A stretch of DNA of 64,000 bases from Polynucleobacter sp. AP-Elch-400A-B2 (GTDB lineage Bacteria > Pseudomonadota > Gammaproteobacteria > Burkholderiales > Burkholderiaceae). Under the pieces are notes generated by a model. It saw only the letters and a program-made list of their open reading frames with translations. It did not search any database and was not told the origin of the DNA. The DNA lies in assembly GCF_018688355.1 (NCBI RefSeq), contig NZ_CP061317.1, positions 1,744,091 to 1,808,090 on the forward strand. The letters are read 5' to 3'. The translations under genes and the position numbers were made by a program. Of this stretch, positions 17,090-25,622 are shown one piece after another. Position 1 is the first letter of the stretch; each line of letters starts with the position of its first letter.

Positions 17090-17830
17090 CTAGTTCTTTA
17101 AGATAAATTGCGCTGCGGCCTTAATAAATTCAGGCTCCTTTTCATTAAAGCCGTGGTATGCCTTTGAGCCACATACATCACCCTCGCTCACACCGCCCTC
17201 CATCGCAATAAACTGGGATGGAGATTTGCTGGGTCTATTTTTAATAATTCCCTCTGAGGTAGAAAAAGGAGTGCTTGCACAGCCGTCATCCACATGATGA
17301 ATGGCTTGTACTGGCATAGTGACATCCGAGTCAATGGAGGCCGAGCGATAGGTACCGGCAACAATAACTCCAGAAATTAATGCCGCCTGATCTTTTCCAC
17401 CATTCGCAAACTCTGTAACACTCACAGTCCCCATGCTGTGACCAAAAATCCAAATAGGTAAATTGAGCTTCTCTTTGTAATAGCGCACAACATTCAAGAT
17501 TCTTTGCTGGTGATTTCTAATAGATCTGGAGTTTCTCATTCCGCCCCCTAAATCATAGGGCGTATCAACCAATATGGCATCTATTCCGTATTGAGCCCAT
17601 AAATTCTTTGAGCGCACGAAAGTATGGAAGTTAGTACTAGATCCATCATCCTGAAGACGCAACATGCCACCACCACCGGGAAACAATAAAACTACTGCCT
17701 TTGCCTTTGGTGTCGGTATCAGTAGCGTTCTTGTTGGTGGGTCATCCTTGTACGGGACATCAAAAATCTGCGCACTCACTAAATTAGAGAACGCGATCCC
17801 AATAAAAAAGGTTATTTGTACTAGCTTCAT
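17090..17830 (-). CDS. Exported alpha/beta hydrolase-like protein of unknown substrate
   Basis: A 246-residue protein with a signal peptide (cleavage likely after NLVSA, residue 20). The nucleophile elbow FGHSMGTVS has Ser132. The likely acid is Asp181/182 (HHVDDGCA) and the base His226 (KAYHGF), so the catalytic triad looks intact. Cys184 and Cys220 flank the acid and base residues and could form a disulfide in the periplasm. The start at 17830 follows AAAGAGAG; the frame extends upstream only by reading through the hairpin at 17857-17885. It lies downstream of ppnP but beyond a terminator, so it may have its own promoter. The substrate cannot be inferred. Confidence 0.78.
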   Translation of the reverse strand: MKLVQITFFIGIAFSNLVSAQIFDVPYKDDPPTRTLLIPTPKAKAVVLLFPGGGGMLRLQDDGSSTNFHTFVRSKNLWAQYGIDAILVDTPYDLGGGMRNSRSIRNHQQRILNVVRYYKEKLNLPIWIFGHSMGTVSVTEFANGGKDQAALISGVIVAGTYRSASIDSDVTMPVQAIHHVDDGCASTPFSTSEGIIKNRPSKSPSQFIAMEGGVSEGDVCGSKAYHGFNEKEPEFIKAAAQFILKN

Positions 17831-17856
17831 GCTCTCTTTTGTACACCGATCCACAT

Positions 17857-17885
17857 GAAAAAACCACCCGTAGGTGGTTTTTCTA
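17857..17885 (-). terminator. Intrinsic terminator after ppnP (repeat of the dut/clpA hairpin)
   Basis: The stem-loop (CCACC, CGTA, GGTGG between A and T runs) has the same core as the one at 13338-13370. It lies between ppnP and the hydrolase gene on the minus strand, so it should end most argF-argG-ppnP transcription. Confidence 0.82.
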
Positions 17886-17902
17886 CTCTTAGCCAAAGGA
17901 CT

Positions 17903-18208
17903 TTATTCAAAGTGGCAAACGTAGTGCACTGGAGACTCGGCACGAATAATGAAATAACCGCCCTTTTCTACTTCCCAGCTTTGACCCGCTTTGAACTCCA
18001 CTTCTGGGGCACCGTTAATGCTGACAAACGCATTGCCATCAACTACTTCCATGATTTCTTTGGTGCTCAGGTCGAAACGTAAAGTGCTTGGCAGTACTAC
18101 GCCAACAGATTTACGAACACCGTTTGGCAGGGTCACGGCATGGGATACACATTTACCATCGAAAAATACATTGGCTTTTTTGCCTACAGAAACTTGATCA
18201 AATTGCAT
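17903..18208 (-). CDS. ppnP: Pyrimidine/purine nucleoside phosphorylase (PpnP, DUF1255)
   Basis: A 101-residue cupin-fold protein matching the YaiE/PpnP family, whose E. coli member phosphorolyses several nucleosides. Conserved parts include VSHAVTLPNGVRKSVGVVLP, EIMEVVDG, FKAGQSWEV and the C-terminal SPVHYVCHFE. It is downstream of argG (45 bases) on the same strand, with no obvious functional tie to arginine synthesis. Confidence 0.92.
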   Translation of the reverse strand: MQFDQVSVGKKANVFFDGKCVSHAVTLPNGVRKSVGVVLPSTLRFDLSTKEIMEVVDGNAFVSINGAPEVEFKAGQSWEVEKGGYFIIRAESPVHYVCHFE

Positions 18209-18253
18209 CTTTATTCTTTCTAATCCGAATTACTAGTTTGTTATTTATCTAAA

Positions 18254-19483
18254 TTATTTCGCGCGCTTACGTCTTGCAATTTCAGCAATCCGCATACGTA
18301 AGGCATTGAGCTTAATAAATCCACCAGCATCAGCCTGGTTGTATGCGCCGCCATCATCATCAAAGGTAGCGATAGTCTGATCAAACAAAGTATTCGCTGA
18401 ATCGCGCGAGATCACAGAGACAGATCCTTTGTAGAGCTTCAAACGTACAACACCATTCACCATTTGCTGCGTGTGATCGATTAAGGTCTGTAGAGCCAGA
18501 CGCTCTGGCGCCCACCACAGACCGTTGTAGATTAAGCTTGCGTAACGTGGCATTAGGTCATCTTTGAGGTGAGCTACTTCACGGTCCAAAGTAATACTCT
18601 CAATACCGCGGTGTGCTTTTAACAAGATAGTGCCGCCAGGGGTTTCATAACAGCCACGGCTCTTCATGCCTACAAAGCGGTTCTCAACTAAGTCAAGACG
18701 ACCAATGCCGTGCATGCCACCAATGCGATTGAGTTCGGCTAATAGCTCATGTGGCTTGTAAGCCTTGCCATTAATCGCCACTGGATCACCAGCACGGAAT
18801 TCAATTTCAATAATCTCTGCTGCGTCTGGAGCCTTTTCAGGAGATACCGTCCAACGCCACATCGATTCTTCTGCTTCAGCATTTGGGTTCTCGAGATGAC
18901 GACCTTCGTAGCTGATGTGCAATAAGTTAGCATCCATTGAATAAGGTGAGCCGCCCTGCTTATGCTTCATCTCTACTGGGATGCCATGCTTTTCTGCATA
19001 GGCCATCAATTTCTCACGGGAGAGTAAATCCCACTCGCGCCATGGTGCAATGACCTTAATTCCTGGCTCGAGTGCGTAGTAGCCCAACTCAAAACGTACT
19101 TGGTCATTACCTTTACCAGTAGCGCCATGCGATACAGAGTCAGCACCAGTCGCACGCGCGATTCCAATTTGACGCTTAGCAATTAACGGACGTGCGATGG
19201 AGGTACCTAAAAGGTACTCACCTTCGTAAATCGTATTAGCGCGGAACATGGGGAACACAAAGTCACGCACGAACTCTTCACGCAAGTCGTCGATAAAGAT
19301 ATTTTCTGGCTTGATGCCAAACTGTAGAGCCTTAGCCCGTGCTGGCTCCAGCTCTTCACCCTGACCTAAATCCGCTGTGAAAGTAACGATCTCACATTGA
19401 TAAGTATCTTGAAGCCATTTAAGAATCACACTGGTATCAAGACCACCGGAATACGCTAGAACTACTTTTTTAATATCAGACAT
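18254..19483 (-). CDS. argG: Argininosuccinate synthase
   Basis: Joins citrulline and aspartate using ATP. It has 409 residues. The PP-loop ATP site LAYSGGLDTSVILKWL is at the N-terminus, followed by the conserved GATGKGNDQVRFELGYYAL and EGRHLENPN segments. It directly follows argF (58 bases) on the minus strand, so the last steps to argininosuccinate are encoded together; argH is not in the window. Confidence 0.97.
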   Translation of the reverse strand: MSDIKKVVLAYSGGLDTSVILKWLQDTYQCEIVTFTADLGQGEELEPARAKALQFGIKPENIFIDDLREEFVRDFVFPMFRANTIYEGEYLLGTSIARPLIAKRQIGIARATGADSVSHGATGKGNDQVRFELGYYALEPGIKVIAPWREWDLLSREKLMAYAEKHGIPVEMKHKQGGSPYSMDANLLHISYEGRHLENPNAEAEESMWRWTVSPEKAPDAAEIIEIEFRAGDPVAINGKAYKPHELLAELNRIGGMHGIGRLDLVENRFVGMKSRGCYETPGGTILLKAHRGIESITLDREVAHLKDDLMPRYASLIYNGLWWAPERLALQTLIDHTQQMVNGVVRLKLYKGSVSVISRDSANTLFDQTIATFDDDGGAYNQADAGGFIKLNALRMRIAEIARRKRAK

Positions 19484-19541
19484 GATTTCTATTCAATCAA
19501 AAAATTAACTAATAACTAACAAAGATAAATTACTTCAATAC

Positions 19542-20489
19542 TTAGTCCAAACGGCCGCAGAGTAAATACTCCATCAAGGCCTTTTGAACATGTAAACGAT
19601 TTTCAGCCTCTTCCCAAACGATGCTTTGAGGACCATCAATCACTTCTGCAGAAACCTCTTCACCACGATGCGCTGGCAAGCAATGCATAAATAAAGCTTC
19701 TGGTTTTGCCAATGCCATTAACTCTTCATCGACCATCCAGTCTTTAAAAGCAGCCATACGAGAAGTATTTTCATCCTCGTAACCCATGCTAGTCCATACA
19801 TCGGTAGTAACTAAGTCAGCGCCCTTACAGGCATCTTTTGGATCAGCGCAAATCGTCAGGTGCCTTAAAGCTTTCGGAGTCAATCTGGAATCATCCAACT
19901 GATAACCGCCAGGAGCGGAGAAACGAATTTGGAAATCCAAACATTCCGCCGCCTGAATCCAGGTGTACGCCATATTGTTGGCATCCCCTACCCAAGCGAC
20001 CGTTTTACCCTGAATCGGGCCGCGTGCCTCTACAAAAGTAAAGATATCAGCCAATACTTGGCAAGGATGGTATTCATTAGTAAGGCCATTGATCACGGGC
20101 ACACGAGAATTTGCTGCGAAGCGCTCAATAATCTCTTGGCCAAAGGTACGGATCATGATGATGTCTGTCATCCTAGAAATCACCTGCGCAGCATCCTCTA
20201 CAGGCTCGCCACGGCCTAACTGGGTATCTCGAGTATTTAGGTATACAGCATGGCCGCCAAGCTGGTGTATACCCGCCTCAAACGAAAGGCGGGTACGAGT
20301 CGAATGCTTCTCAAAGATCATCGCTAAAGTACGATCGTGCAAGGGATGCCAAGTCTCGTAACTTTTGAACTTGGTCTTAAGCCAAGCAGAGCGCTTGAGG
20401 AGATAGTCGTATTCTTCGCGCGTCAGGTCAGCAAACTGCAAGTAATGCTTAACCTGGCCGGGCACTTGGGGCTTTGCCAAAGATGTCAT
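19542..20489 (-). CDS. argF: Ornithine carbamoyltransferase
   Basis: Makes citrulline from ornithine and carbamoyl phosphate. The carbamoyl phosphate loop EKHSTRTRLSFEAG, the HPCQVLAD motif and the ornithine-binding MHCLPAHRGEEVS motif are all present. Start 20489 (315 residues, with AGAAAG upstream) fits the usual N-terminus; an in-frame ATG at 20522 would add 11 residues and has no clear ribosome binding site. It is the first gene of argF-argG-ppnP, divergent from the DUF3579 gene. Confidence 0.95.
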   Translation of the reverse strand: MTSLAKPQVPGQVKHYLQFADLTREEYDYLLKRSAWLKTKFKSYETWHPLHDRTLAMIFEKHSTRTRLSFEAGIHQLGGHAVYLNTRDTQLGRGEPVEDAAQVISRMTDIIMIRTFGQEIIERFAANSRVPVINGLTNEYHPCQVLADIFTFVEARGPIQGKTVAWVGDANNMAYTWIQAAECLDFQIRFSAPGGYQLDDSRLTPKALRHLTICADPKDACKGADLVTTDVWTSMGYEDENTSRMAAFKDWMVDEELMALAKPEALFMHCLPAHRGEEVSAEVIDGPQSIVWEEAENRLHVQKALMEYLLCGRLD

Positions 20490-20641
20490 TGTTGAGCTTT
20501 CTACAAAAGGTTTAGCTTGCATTTTTTGTTTGGGGCATCGAACTGCACGAAAATAGTTACTAAAGTCATCTTAGAGCCTTCGCAGACTGTTAAGCTAAGG
20601 TCTAAGTAACACCGATTCCTTACTACGATTTCTACGCCAAC

Positions 20642-20956
20642 TTGAACCACAAAAAGCTTTTCATTCAAGGCATTACAAACGCTGGCAAACCTTTTCGCCC
20701 TAGTGACTGGGCCGAACGTCTTTGCGGAGTGATGGCCACATTTCGCCCGCCAGGCGACTCTGGCGATCCCCGCTTCACTTACTCACCCTATGCCACACCA
20801 GTGGTTATTGCAAACGTAACATGTGTCGTTATTGACACTAGGCTAAGAGATCTCGATCCAAGAGCGCTCGACTTTGTCATGAACTTCGCCAAAGACAACT
20901 GTCTGCCAATCGAAGAAGCCTGTGAATTCGAACCGAAGTCGCATTCTCAGCCCTAA
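20642..20956 (+). CDS. DUF3579 family protein
   Basis: A 104-residue protein recognised by the IQGITNAGKPFRPSDWAERLCG start and the FVMNFAKDNCLPIEE region, typical of betaproteobacterial DUF3579 proteins. No function is known to me. No in-frame ATG precedes the conserved part: the frame opens after a TAA about 20 bases upstream of the PIPYYDFYAN stretch, leaving TTG 20642 as the only ordinary start. There is no signal peptide or membrane segment, so it is probably cytoplasmic. It is convergent with rpsT. Confidence 0.75.
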   Translation: MNHKKLFIQGITNAGKPFRPSDWAERLCGVMATFRPPGDSGDPRFTYSPYATPVVIANVTCVVIDTRLRDLDPRALDFVMNFAKDNCLPIEEACEFEPKSHSQP

Positions 20957-20990
20957 AAACAAAAACCCGCTCTGATAAGGAGCGGGCTTA
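20955..20990 (-). terminator. Intrinsic terminator of rpsT
   Basis: GAGCGGG/CCCGCTC 7-bp stem (20966-20972 with 20980-20986) and 7-base loop. On the minus strand the hairpin is followed by TTTTTGTTTTT, so it terminates rpsT. On the plus strand no T-run follows, so the DUF3579 gene is not well served. Confidence 0.85.
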
Positions 20991-21031
20991 GACTCAGATT
21001 ACTCTAAAGTCTGCCTAAATCTATAAAAGTC

Positions 21032-21298
21032 TTACGCTGCCATCGCCTTAATGGCTGCAGACAAACGTGACTTCTGACGTGATGCAGTATTTTTGTGAGC
21101 AATCTTTTTGTCAGCAATCTTGTCGATTGTGGACTGAGTTGCTGCGAATACTTTAGCAGCAGCATCCTTATCGCCAGTTTCAATTGCTTTACGAACTGCC
21201 TTGATGGAAGTGCGGAGCTTTGAACGCAAGCTAGAGTTGTGCTCATTCTGTTTTACTGCCTGCCGTGCGCGTTTACGCGCTTGTGCGGTATTGGCCAT
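21032..21298 (-). CDS. rpsT: 30S ribosomal protein S20
   Basis: An 88-residue Ala/Lys-rich protein starting MANTAQARKRARQAVKQNEHNSS-like and ending AAIKAMAA, normal S20 length. It is monocistronic with its own terminator and divergent from murJ, a common arrangement in proteobacteria. Confidence 0.97.
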   Translation of the reverse strand: MANTAQARKRARQAVKQNEHNSSLRSKLRTSIKAVRKAIETGDKDAAAKVFAATQSTIDKIADKKIAHKNTASRQKSRLSAAIKAMAA

Positions 21299-21451
21299 CT
21301 TTAAACCTTGCTATATAAAAATTACAAAATACGGTTAACTAAAATTCTGTGTGGGTTCGCCAAATTTGTAAGCTGACTCACCAAAACCCAAGATTTTACA
21401 TTAAAGGACTAAAAAAGCCCAGCCGCTTGATAAATAGGGGAAAATTAGCCC

Positions 21452-23005
21452 ATGAATCTGCTTTCAGCTGCCGCTAAGGTCAGCTCCCTCACCATGCTCT
21501 CCAGGATTACCGGACTACTCCGGGAAACCCTGATTGCCCGTAGTTTTGGGGCCTCCGAGTGGACTGATGCCTTTAATGTGGCCTTCAGACTACCCAATTT
21601 GCTCCGCAGACTCTTTGCCGAGGGCGCCTTTTCTCAGGCATTTGTCCCCATTTTGGGAGAAATCTCGAGCAAGGGAGATGTAAAACAGTCCCAAATCCTC
21701 GTAAACGCGGTCGCTACGCTCTTATTTTGGGCCTTGCTGCTCACGGTACTCCTTGGAGTTGTGGGCGCGCCCTTGTTGATTCTGGCGATTGCTACAGGCT
21801 TTGAGGGTGGTCCAGCCTACGATGCGAGTGTCGTGATGACCAGAATCATGTTCCCTTACATTGGGCTTATTTCGATGGTTTCCCTCTCTGCGGGAATCCT
21901 CAATACCTTTGGCCGCTTTGCCATTCCAGCATTTACGCCAGTTTTACTCAATTTGGCCCTGATTGGCAGCGCCATCTTTTTAGCACCCCACTTAGATCAA
22001 CCCATTTACGCCCTGAGTATCGGCGTACTGCTAGGCGGCGTATTACAACTGGCCATTCAAGTTCCGGCTCTCGCGCATTTGGGCTTACTCCCCAGGGTGG
22101 GACTTCTCCCAGGTGCAATTAAAGCAGCAGTTCAAAATCCGGATGCCCGTCGTGTCATGAAATTAATGGGGCCTGCCGTGTTTGCGGTTTCAGTCGCCCA
22201 AATTTCTCTGATCATTAATACTAATATTGCCTCTCGCCTACAAACAGGTAGCGTATCTTGGCTGTCCTATGCTGATCGCCTCATGGAGTTTCCAACAGCA
22301 CTTTTGGGGGTAGCGCTGGGAACAGTCTTACTACCGAGCCTAAGTAAAGCAAACGCAAAAAATGATTTGGTACATGCGGGTGAGCTTTTAATTTGGGGCT
22401 TACAACTCACCTTTTTACTGGCAGCGCCTTGTGCGATTGCCCTCTTTATTTTTGGCGAGCCGCTAGCAGCAGTTTTGTATCACTACGGCAAGTTCACAGC
22501 ATTAGACGTCTTGATGACACAGCGTGCTCTGGCAGCTTATGGCGTTGGACTGATTGGCCTCATTCTGGTGAAGATCTTAGCTCCTGGCTTTTATTCCCGC
22601 CAAGATATCCGTACACCAGTAAAAATTGGCTTACTAGTTTTAGTGGCAACCCAACTAGCCAATTTAGTTTTTGTTCCCTGGTTGGGACATGCCGGCCTTG
22701 CGCTGTCGGTTGGCGCAGGCGCCTGCTTAAATGCCGCACTACTCTGGGTAGGTCTGCATCGACTTGGCGCACTACCTAGCTTCGCATGGTTAAAGTATTT
22801 GGGGCAGTTATTGCTTGCCTTAATCCCTTTTGCGCTCCTCTTGTATTACGCCGCCACTGCACATAATTGGATTGCACTGCAATCTAGCCCCTGGAGTCGA
22901 GTTGGACTGCTGGCTGCCTGGCTAGCCGCTGCCGCTGTGGTGTATTTCTCAGCTTTATGGCTTGTCGGCATCCGCTGGCAAAAATTCCTGCGTCATGCAA
23001 AATAG
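21452..23005 (+). CDS. murJ: Lipid II flippase MurJ
   Basis: Polytopic inner-membrane protein of the MOP superfamily that flips lipid II for peptidoglycan synthesis. It has 517 residues and about 14 hydrophobic segments. The N-terminal SSLTMLSRITGLLRETLIARSFG and FNVAFRLPNLLRRLFAEGAFSQAFVP regions are diagnostic (MviN). It is followed 5 bases later by a SirB1-like gene. Confidence 0.97.
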   Translation: MNLLSAAAKVSSLTMLSRITGLLRETLIARSFGASEWTDAFNVAFRLPNLLRRLFAEGAFSQAFVPILGEISSKGDVKQSQILVNAVATLLFWALLLTVLLGVVGAPLLILAIATGFEGGPAYDASVVMTRIMFPYIGLISMVSLSAGILNTFGRFAIPAFTPVLLNLALIGSAIFLAPHLDQPIYALSIGVLLGGVLQLAIQVPALAHLGLLPRVGLLPGAIKAAVQNPDARRVMKLMGPAVFAVSVAQISLIINTNIASRLQTGSVSWLSYADRLMEFPTALLGVALGTVLLPSLSKANAKNDLVHAGELLIWGLQLTFLLAAPCAIALFIFGEPLAAVLYHYGKFTALDVLMTQRALAAYGVGLIGLILVKILAPGFYSRQDIRTPVKIGLLVLVATQLANLVFVPWLGHAGLALSVGAGACLNAALLWVGLHRLGALPSFAWLKYLGQLLLALIPFALLLYYAATAHNWIALQSSPWSRVGLLAAWLAAAAVVYFSALWLVGIRWQKFLRHAK

Positions 23006-23010
23006 ATCTT

Positions 23011-23853
23011 ATGCCTACACAACAATTAGACTATTTCACATCCCTCGTAGCTGAAGACGAGCACTTCCCCTTAACCGAGGCGGCGGTCGCAGTTGCACAA
23101 CATGCCTACCCAGATCTCGATGTTCAGGGCGTACTTGATCAGATAGATCAATGGGGTAACAAAATTAAGCAGCGCATTACTCCAGATACACCACCGATGC
23201 AGCGCCTGCAGTTGCTCAAACATGTTTTCTATAACGAGCTAGGGTTTGGCCCAAACCAGAATGATTTTTACGCGCCCGAGAATTCTTACCTCCACCAGAT
23301 CATTGAGAGTCGACGCGGCATTCCAATCTCATTGGCGGTCTTAATGATGGAGCTTGGACAGCAAATTGGCTTGAATATTCGCGGAGTATCTTTTCCAAAC
23401 CACTTCATGATGCGCATTTCTTTGCAACAAGGCGAAATCATCATGGATCCTCTGAATGGCGAATCCCTTTCCAAAAATCAGTTACAAGAAATGCTCGATC
23501 CCTATCTTGATGCCAAAGGTTATCGGGGTGAGCTCAGTCTGCCACTCAATATTTTCTTGCGAGCCTCTAGTTCTCGAGAAATTCTCTCGCGCTTCATGAG
23601 AAATCTCAAAATGATTTATTCAGAAAATGAGCGCTGGGAACGTTTGCTGGGTATTCAAGAGCGTCTTGTGATTTTGTTGCCAGACTCAGCTGAAGAGGTT
23701 CGTGATCGCGGCTTGATCTTTGCACAACTAGAGTATGTGCGACCTGCGATAGCTGATCTGCATCACTACTTAAGCGAAATGCCTGGCGCAGAAGATGCGG
23801 CAGATATTCGTGAGCACATCGCTACGCTAGAGAGTCAAACCAAACTGCACTAA
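23011..23853 (+). CDS. SirB1/transglutaminase-like family protein with C-terminal helical repeats
   Basis: A 280-residue protein of the SirB1 (transglutaminase-like core) family. The core segment is RRGIPISLAVLMMELGQQIGLNIRGVSFPNHFMMRI, with the conserved FPNHF. A C-terminal TPR-like helical part follows (about 190-275: NLKMIYSENERWERLLGIQERLVILLPDSAEEVRDRG). The usual catalytic Cys of transglutaminases is not evident in the GIPISL position. Its molecular function is unknown to me. The start at 23011 is 5 bases after murJ and they are probably co-transcribed. Confidence 0.82.
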   Translation: MPTQQLDYFTSLVAEDEHFPLTEAAVAVAQHAYPDLDVQGVLDQIDQWGNKIKQRITPDTPPMQRLQLLKHVFYNELGFGPNQNDFYAPENSYLHQIIESRRGIPISLAVLMMELGQQIGLNIRGVSFPNHFMMRISLQQGEIIMDPLNGESLSKNQLQEMLDPYLDAKGYRGELSLPLNIFLRASSSREILSRFMRNLKMIYSENERWERLLGIQERLVILLPDSAEEVRDRGLIFAQLEYVRPAIADLHHYLSEMPGAEDAADIREHIATLESQTKLH

Positions 23854-23872
23854 GCAGCCCTATTGGGCGACC

Positions 23873-24532
23873 TTATTTCTTTTTACCTTGAAATAATTTA
23901 TAGATAGCAGCCAACACAATTGGAATAGCTGCTGCACCAATGCCAATCAATACGATCACATTGAGGTTTTGGCGAATGATGGGGATATTTCCGAAGAAGT
24001 AGCCAGCAATCACTAAACCAAAGACCCACAAGAGTGCGCCAGTCACATTGAAAAACTGGAAGCGAGAGAAGTTCATTGCGGAAACACCAGCAACAAATGG
24101 TGCAAAGGTACGAATGATCGGCAAAAAGCGTGCCACGATGATGGTCTTGCCGCCGTGCTTCTCATAAAAAGAATGGGTTTTTCGCAAAGCTGCCTGATCG
24201 ATCCAACGTGATTCGCTGCTAAAAATTCGTTCGCCAATCCAGCGACCGATAAAGTAGTTCACTGTATTACCAGCAATTGCGGCAATCAATAATCCAATAC
24301 AGAGTGTCCACAGATTAAAGTGCTCGGTAGCGCAATAGGCTCCAGCAATAAACAATAATGAATCCCCAGGCAAGAAGGGGGCTACCACTAAACCAGTCTC
24401 AGCAAATACGATGGCAAAGAGCAAGCCATAAGCCCAGTAGCCGTATTGCTGAATCACCACGTCTAAATGACGATCAATGTGCAATAGCAAGTCACCCAAC
24501 TGCAATAAGGTATCGATCAAATCGTGCTCCAT
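23873..24532 (-). CDS. DedA family membrane protein
   Basis: A 219-residue integral membrane protein with the DedA/VTT signature: FAETGLVVAPFLPGDSLLF, GNTVNYFIGRWIGERIF and VARFLPIIRTFAPFVAG. Some DedA members recycle undecaprenyl phosphate or other lipids and are needed for membrane potential homeostasis; which role applies here is unknown. The gene is convergent with the SirB1-like gene (19 bases) and divergent from miaA. Confidence 0.9.
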   Translation of the reverse strand: MEHDLIDTLLQLGDLLLHIDRHLDVVIQQYGYWAYGLLFAIVFAETGLVVAPFLPGDSLLFIAGAYCATEHFNLWTLCIGLLIAAIAGNTVNYFIGRWIGERIFSSESRWIDQAALRKTHSFYEKHGGKTIIVARFLPIIRTFAPFVAGVSAMNFSRFQFFNVTGALLWVFGLVIAGYFFGNIPIIRQNLNVIVLIGIGAAAIPIVLAAIYKLFQGKKK

Positions 24533-24599
24533 CTATTTGTTGCAAGGATATTAACAGGCTAACAATACAGATTGCGACATTTCATTCTTATAATGCGGT

Positions 24600-25604
24600 A
24601 TGCAAACTGAACCTCACATTCAGCCTACGCATTCACCTCATCAGCCACCCATACTCTGTATTGTTGGCCCCACGGGCGCAGGCAAAACCCATCTCGCAAT
24701 GGCATTGGCTGAGCATGCCAAATCCCGAGGTCAAACCGTAGAGTTAATCAGCATGGACTCTGCGCTGGTCTATCGCGGCTTGGATATTGGCAGCGCTAAG
24801 CCCACTGTGGCCGAGCAAGCTGCCGTTCAGCATCACCTAATTGATATCTTGGAGCCCACCGAATCCTATTCAGCCGCGCGCTTCGCAAATGATGCCAAAC
24901 GGCTAAGCGAAGAAATTCGAGCGCGTGGAAATATTCCCGTGGTAGTGGGTGGCACGATGTTGTACTGGCGGGCTTGGGCATATGGCCTCTCATCCCTACC
25001 GCCTGCAGATCCAGAAATCCGCGCCCGCCTCGATGAGCAAGGTAAGGCAATTGGCTGGCCTGCGATGCACACTGAATTAGCGAAAGTGGACCCTATGACT
25101 GCCGCGCGTTTACAGCCCAATGATTCTCAACGAGTACAACGTGCCTTAGAGGTTTATGAAATTACGGGTAAGCCTATGTCAGAACTACTGGCAGATTCAC
25201 CAAGCGAAGATGGTCGAGAAGGATCGACTATTCCAGAATGGATTGATCTCATTTCATTAGAGCCCAGCGATCGCTCCCGCCTACATCAGAACTTAGAAAA
25301 GCGCTTTGATGAAATGCTCACCGGAGGATTATTAGAAGAAGTTGAGCGGTTGAGAAAAAATCCAGGCTTGCATGGCGATCTACCTGCTATTCGCTCGGTC
25401 GGCTATCGACAAGTCTGGGAATATTTATCTGGTGAAGTAGATCAAGCCGAAATGCGCTACAAGGCATTAGCCGCTACTCGGCAGCTTGGTAAACGGCAAT
25501 TAACTTGGTTGCGCGCAATCGCTGGACGAAAAACGTTTGACCCGTTCAACCCAACTGAATTAAACCTAGCCCTGGAGTATTGCAAGCAAAACCTAGATAG
25601 ATAA
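24600..25604 (+). CDS. miaA: tRNA dimethylallyltransferase
   Basis: Transfers the dimethylallyl group of DMAPP to A37 of tRNAs reading UNN codons. It has 334 residues. P-loop GPTGAGKTHLA is near 24-34, with DSALVYRGLDIGSAKPT and the substrate segment VVGGTMLYWRAWAYGL. The first ATG (24600) gives a slightly longer N-terminus than usual. The DMAPP donor comes from the IspH pathway encoded at the left of the window. Confidence 0.96.
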   Translation: MQTEPHIQPTHSPHQPPILCIVGPTGAGKTHLAMALAEHAKSRGQTVELISMDSALVYRGLDIGSAKPTVAEQAAVQHHLIDILEPTESYSAARFANDAKRLSEEIRARGNIPVVVGGTMLYWRAWAYGLSSLPPADPEIRARLDEQGKAIGWPAMHTELAKVDPMTAARLQPNDSQRVQRALEVYEITGKPMSELLADSPSEDGREGSTIPEWIDLISLEPSDRSRLHQNLEKRFDEMLTGGLLEEVERLRKNPGLHGDLPAIRSVGYRQVWEYLSGEVDQAEMRYKALAATRQLGKRQLTWLRAIAGRKTFDPFNPTELNLALEYCKQNLDR

Positions 25605-25622
25605 ATAGGCTTTTACCGCGCA

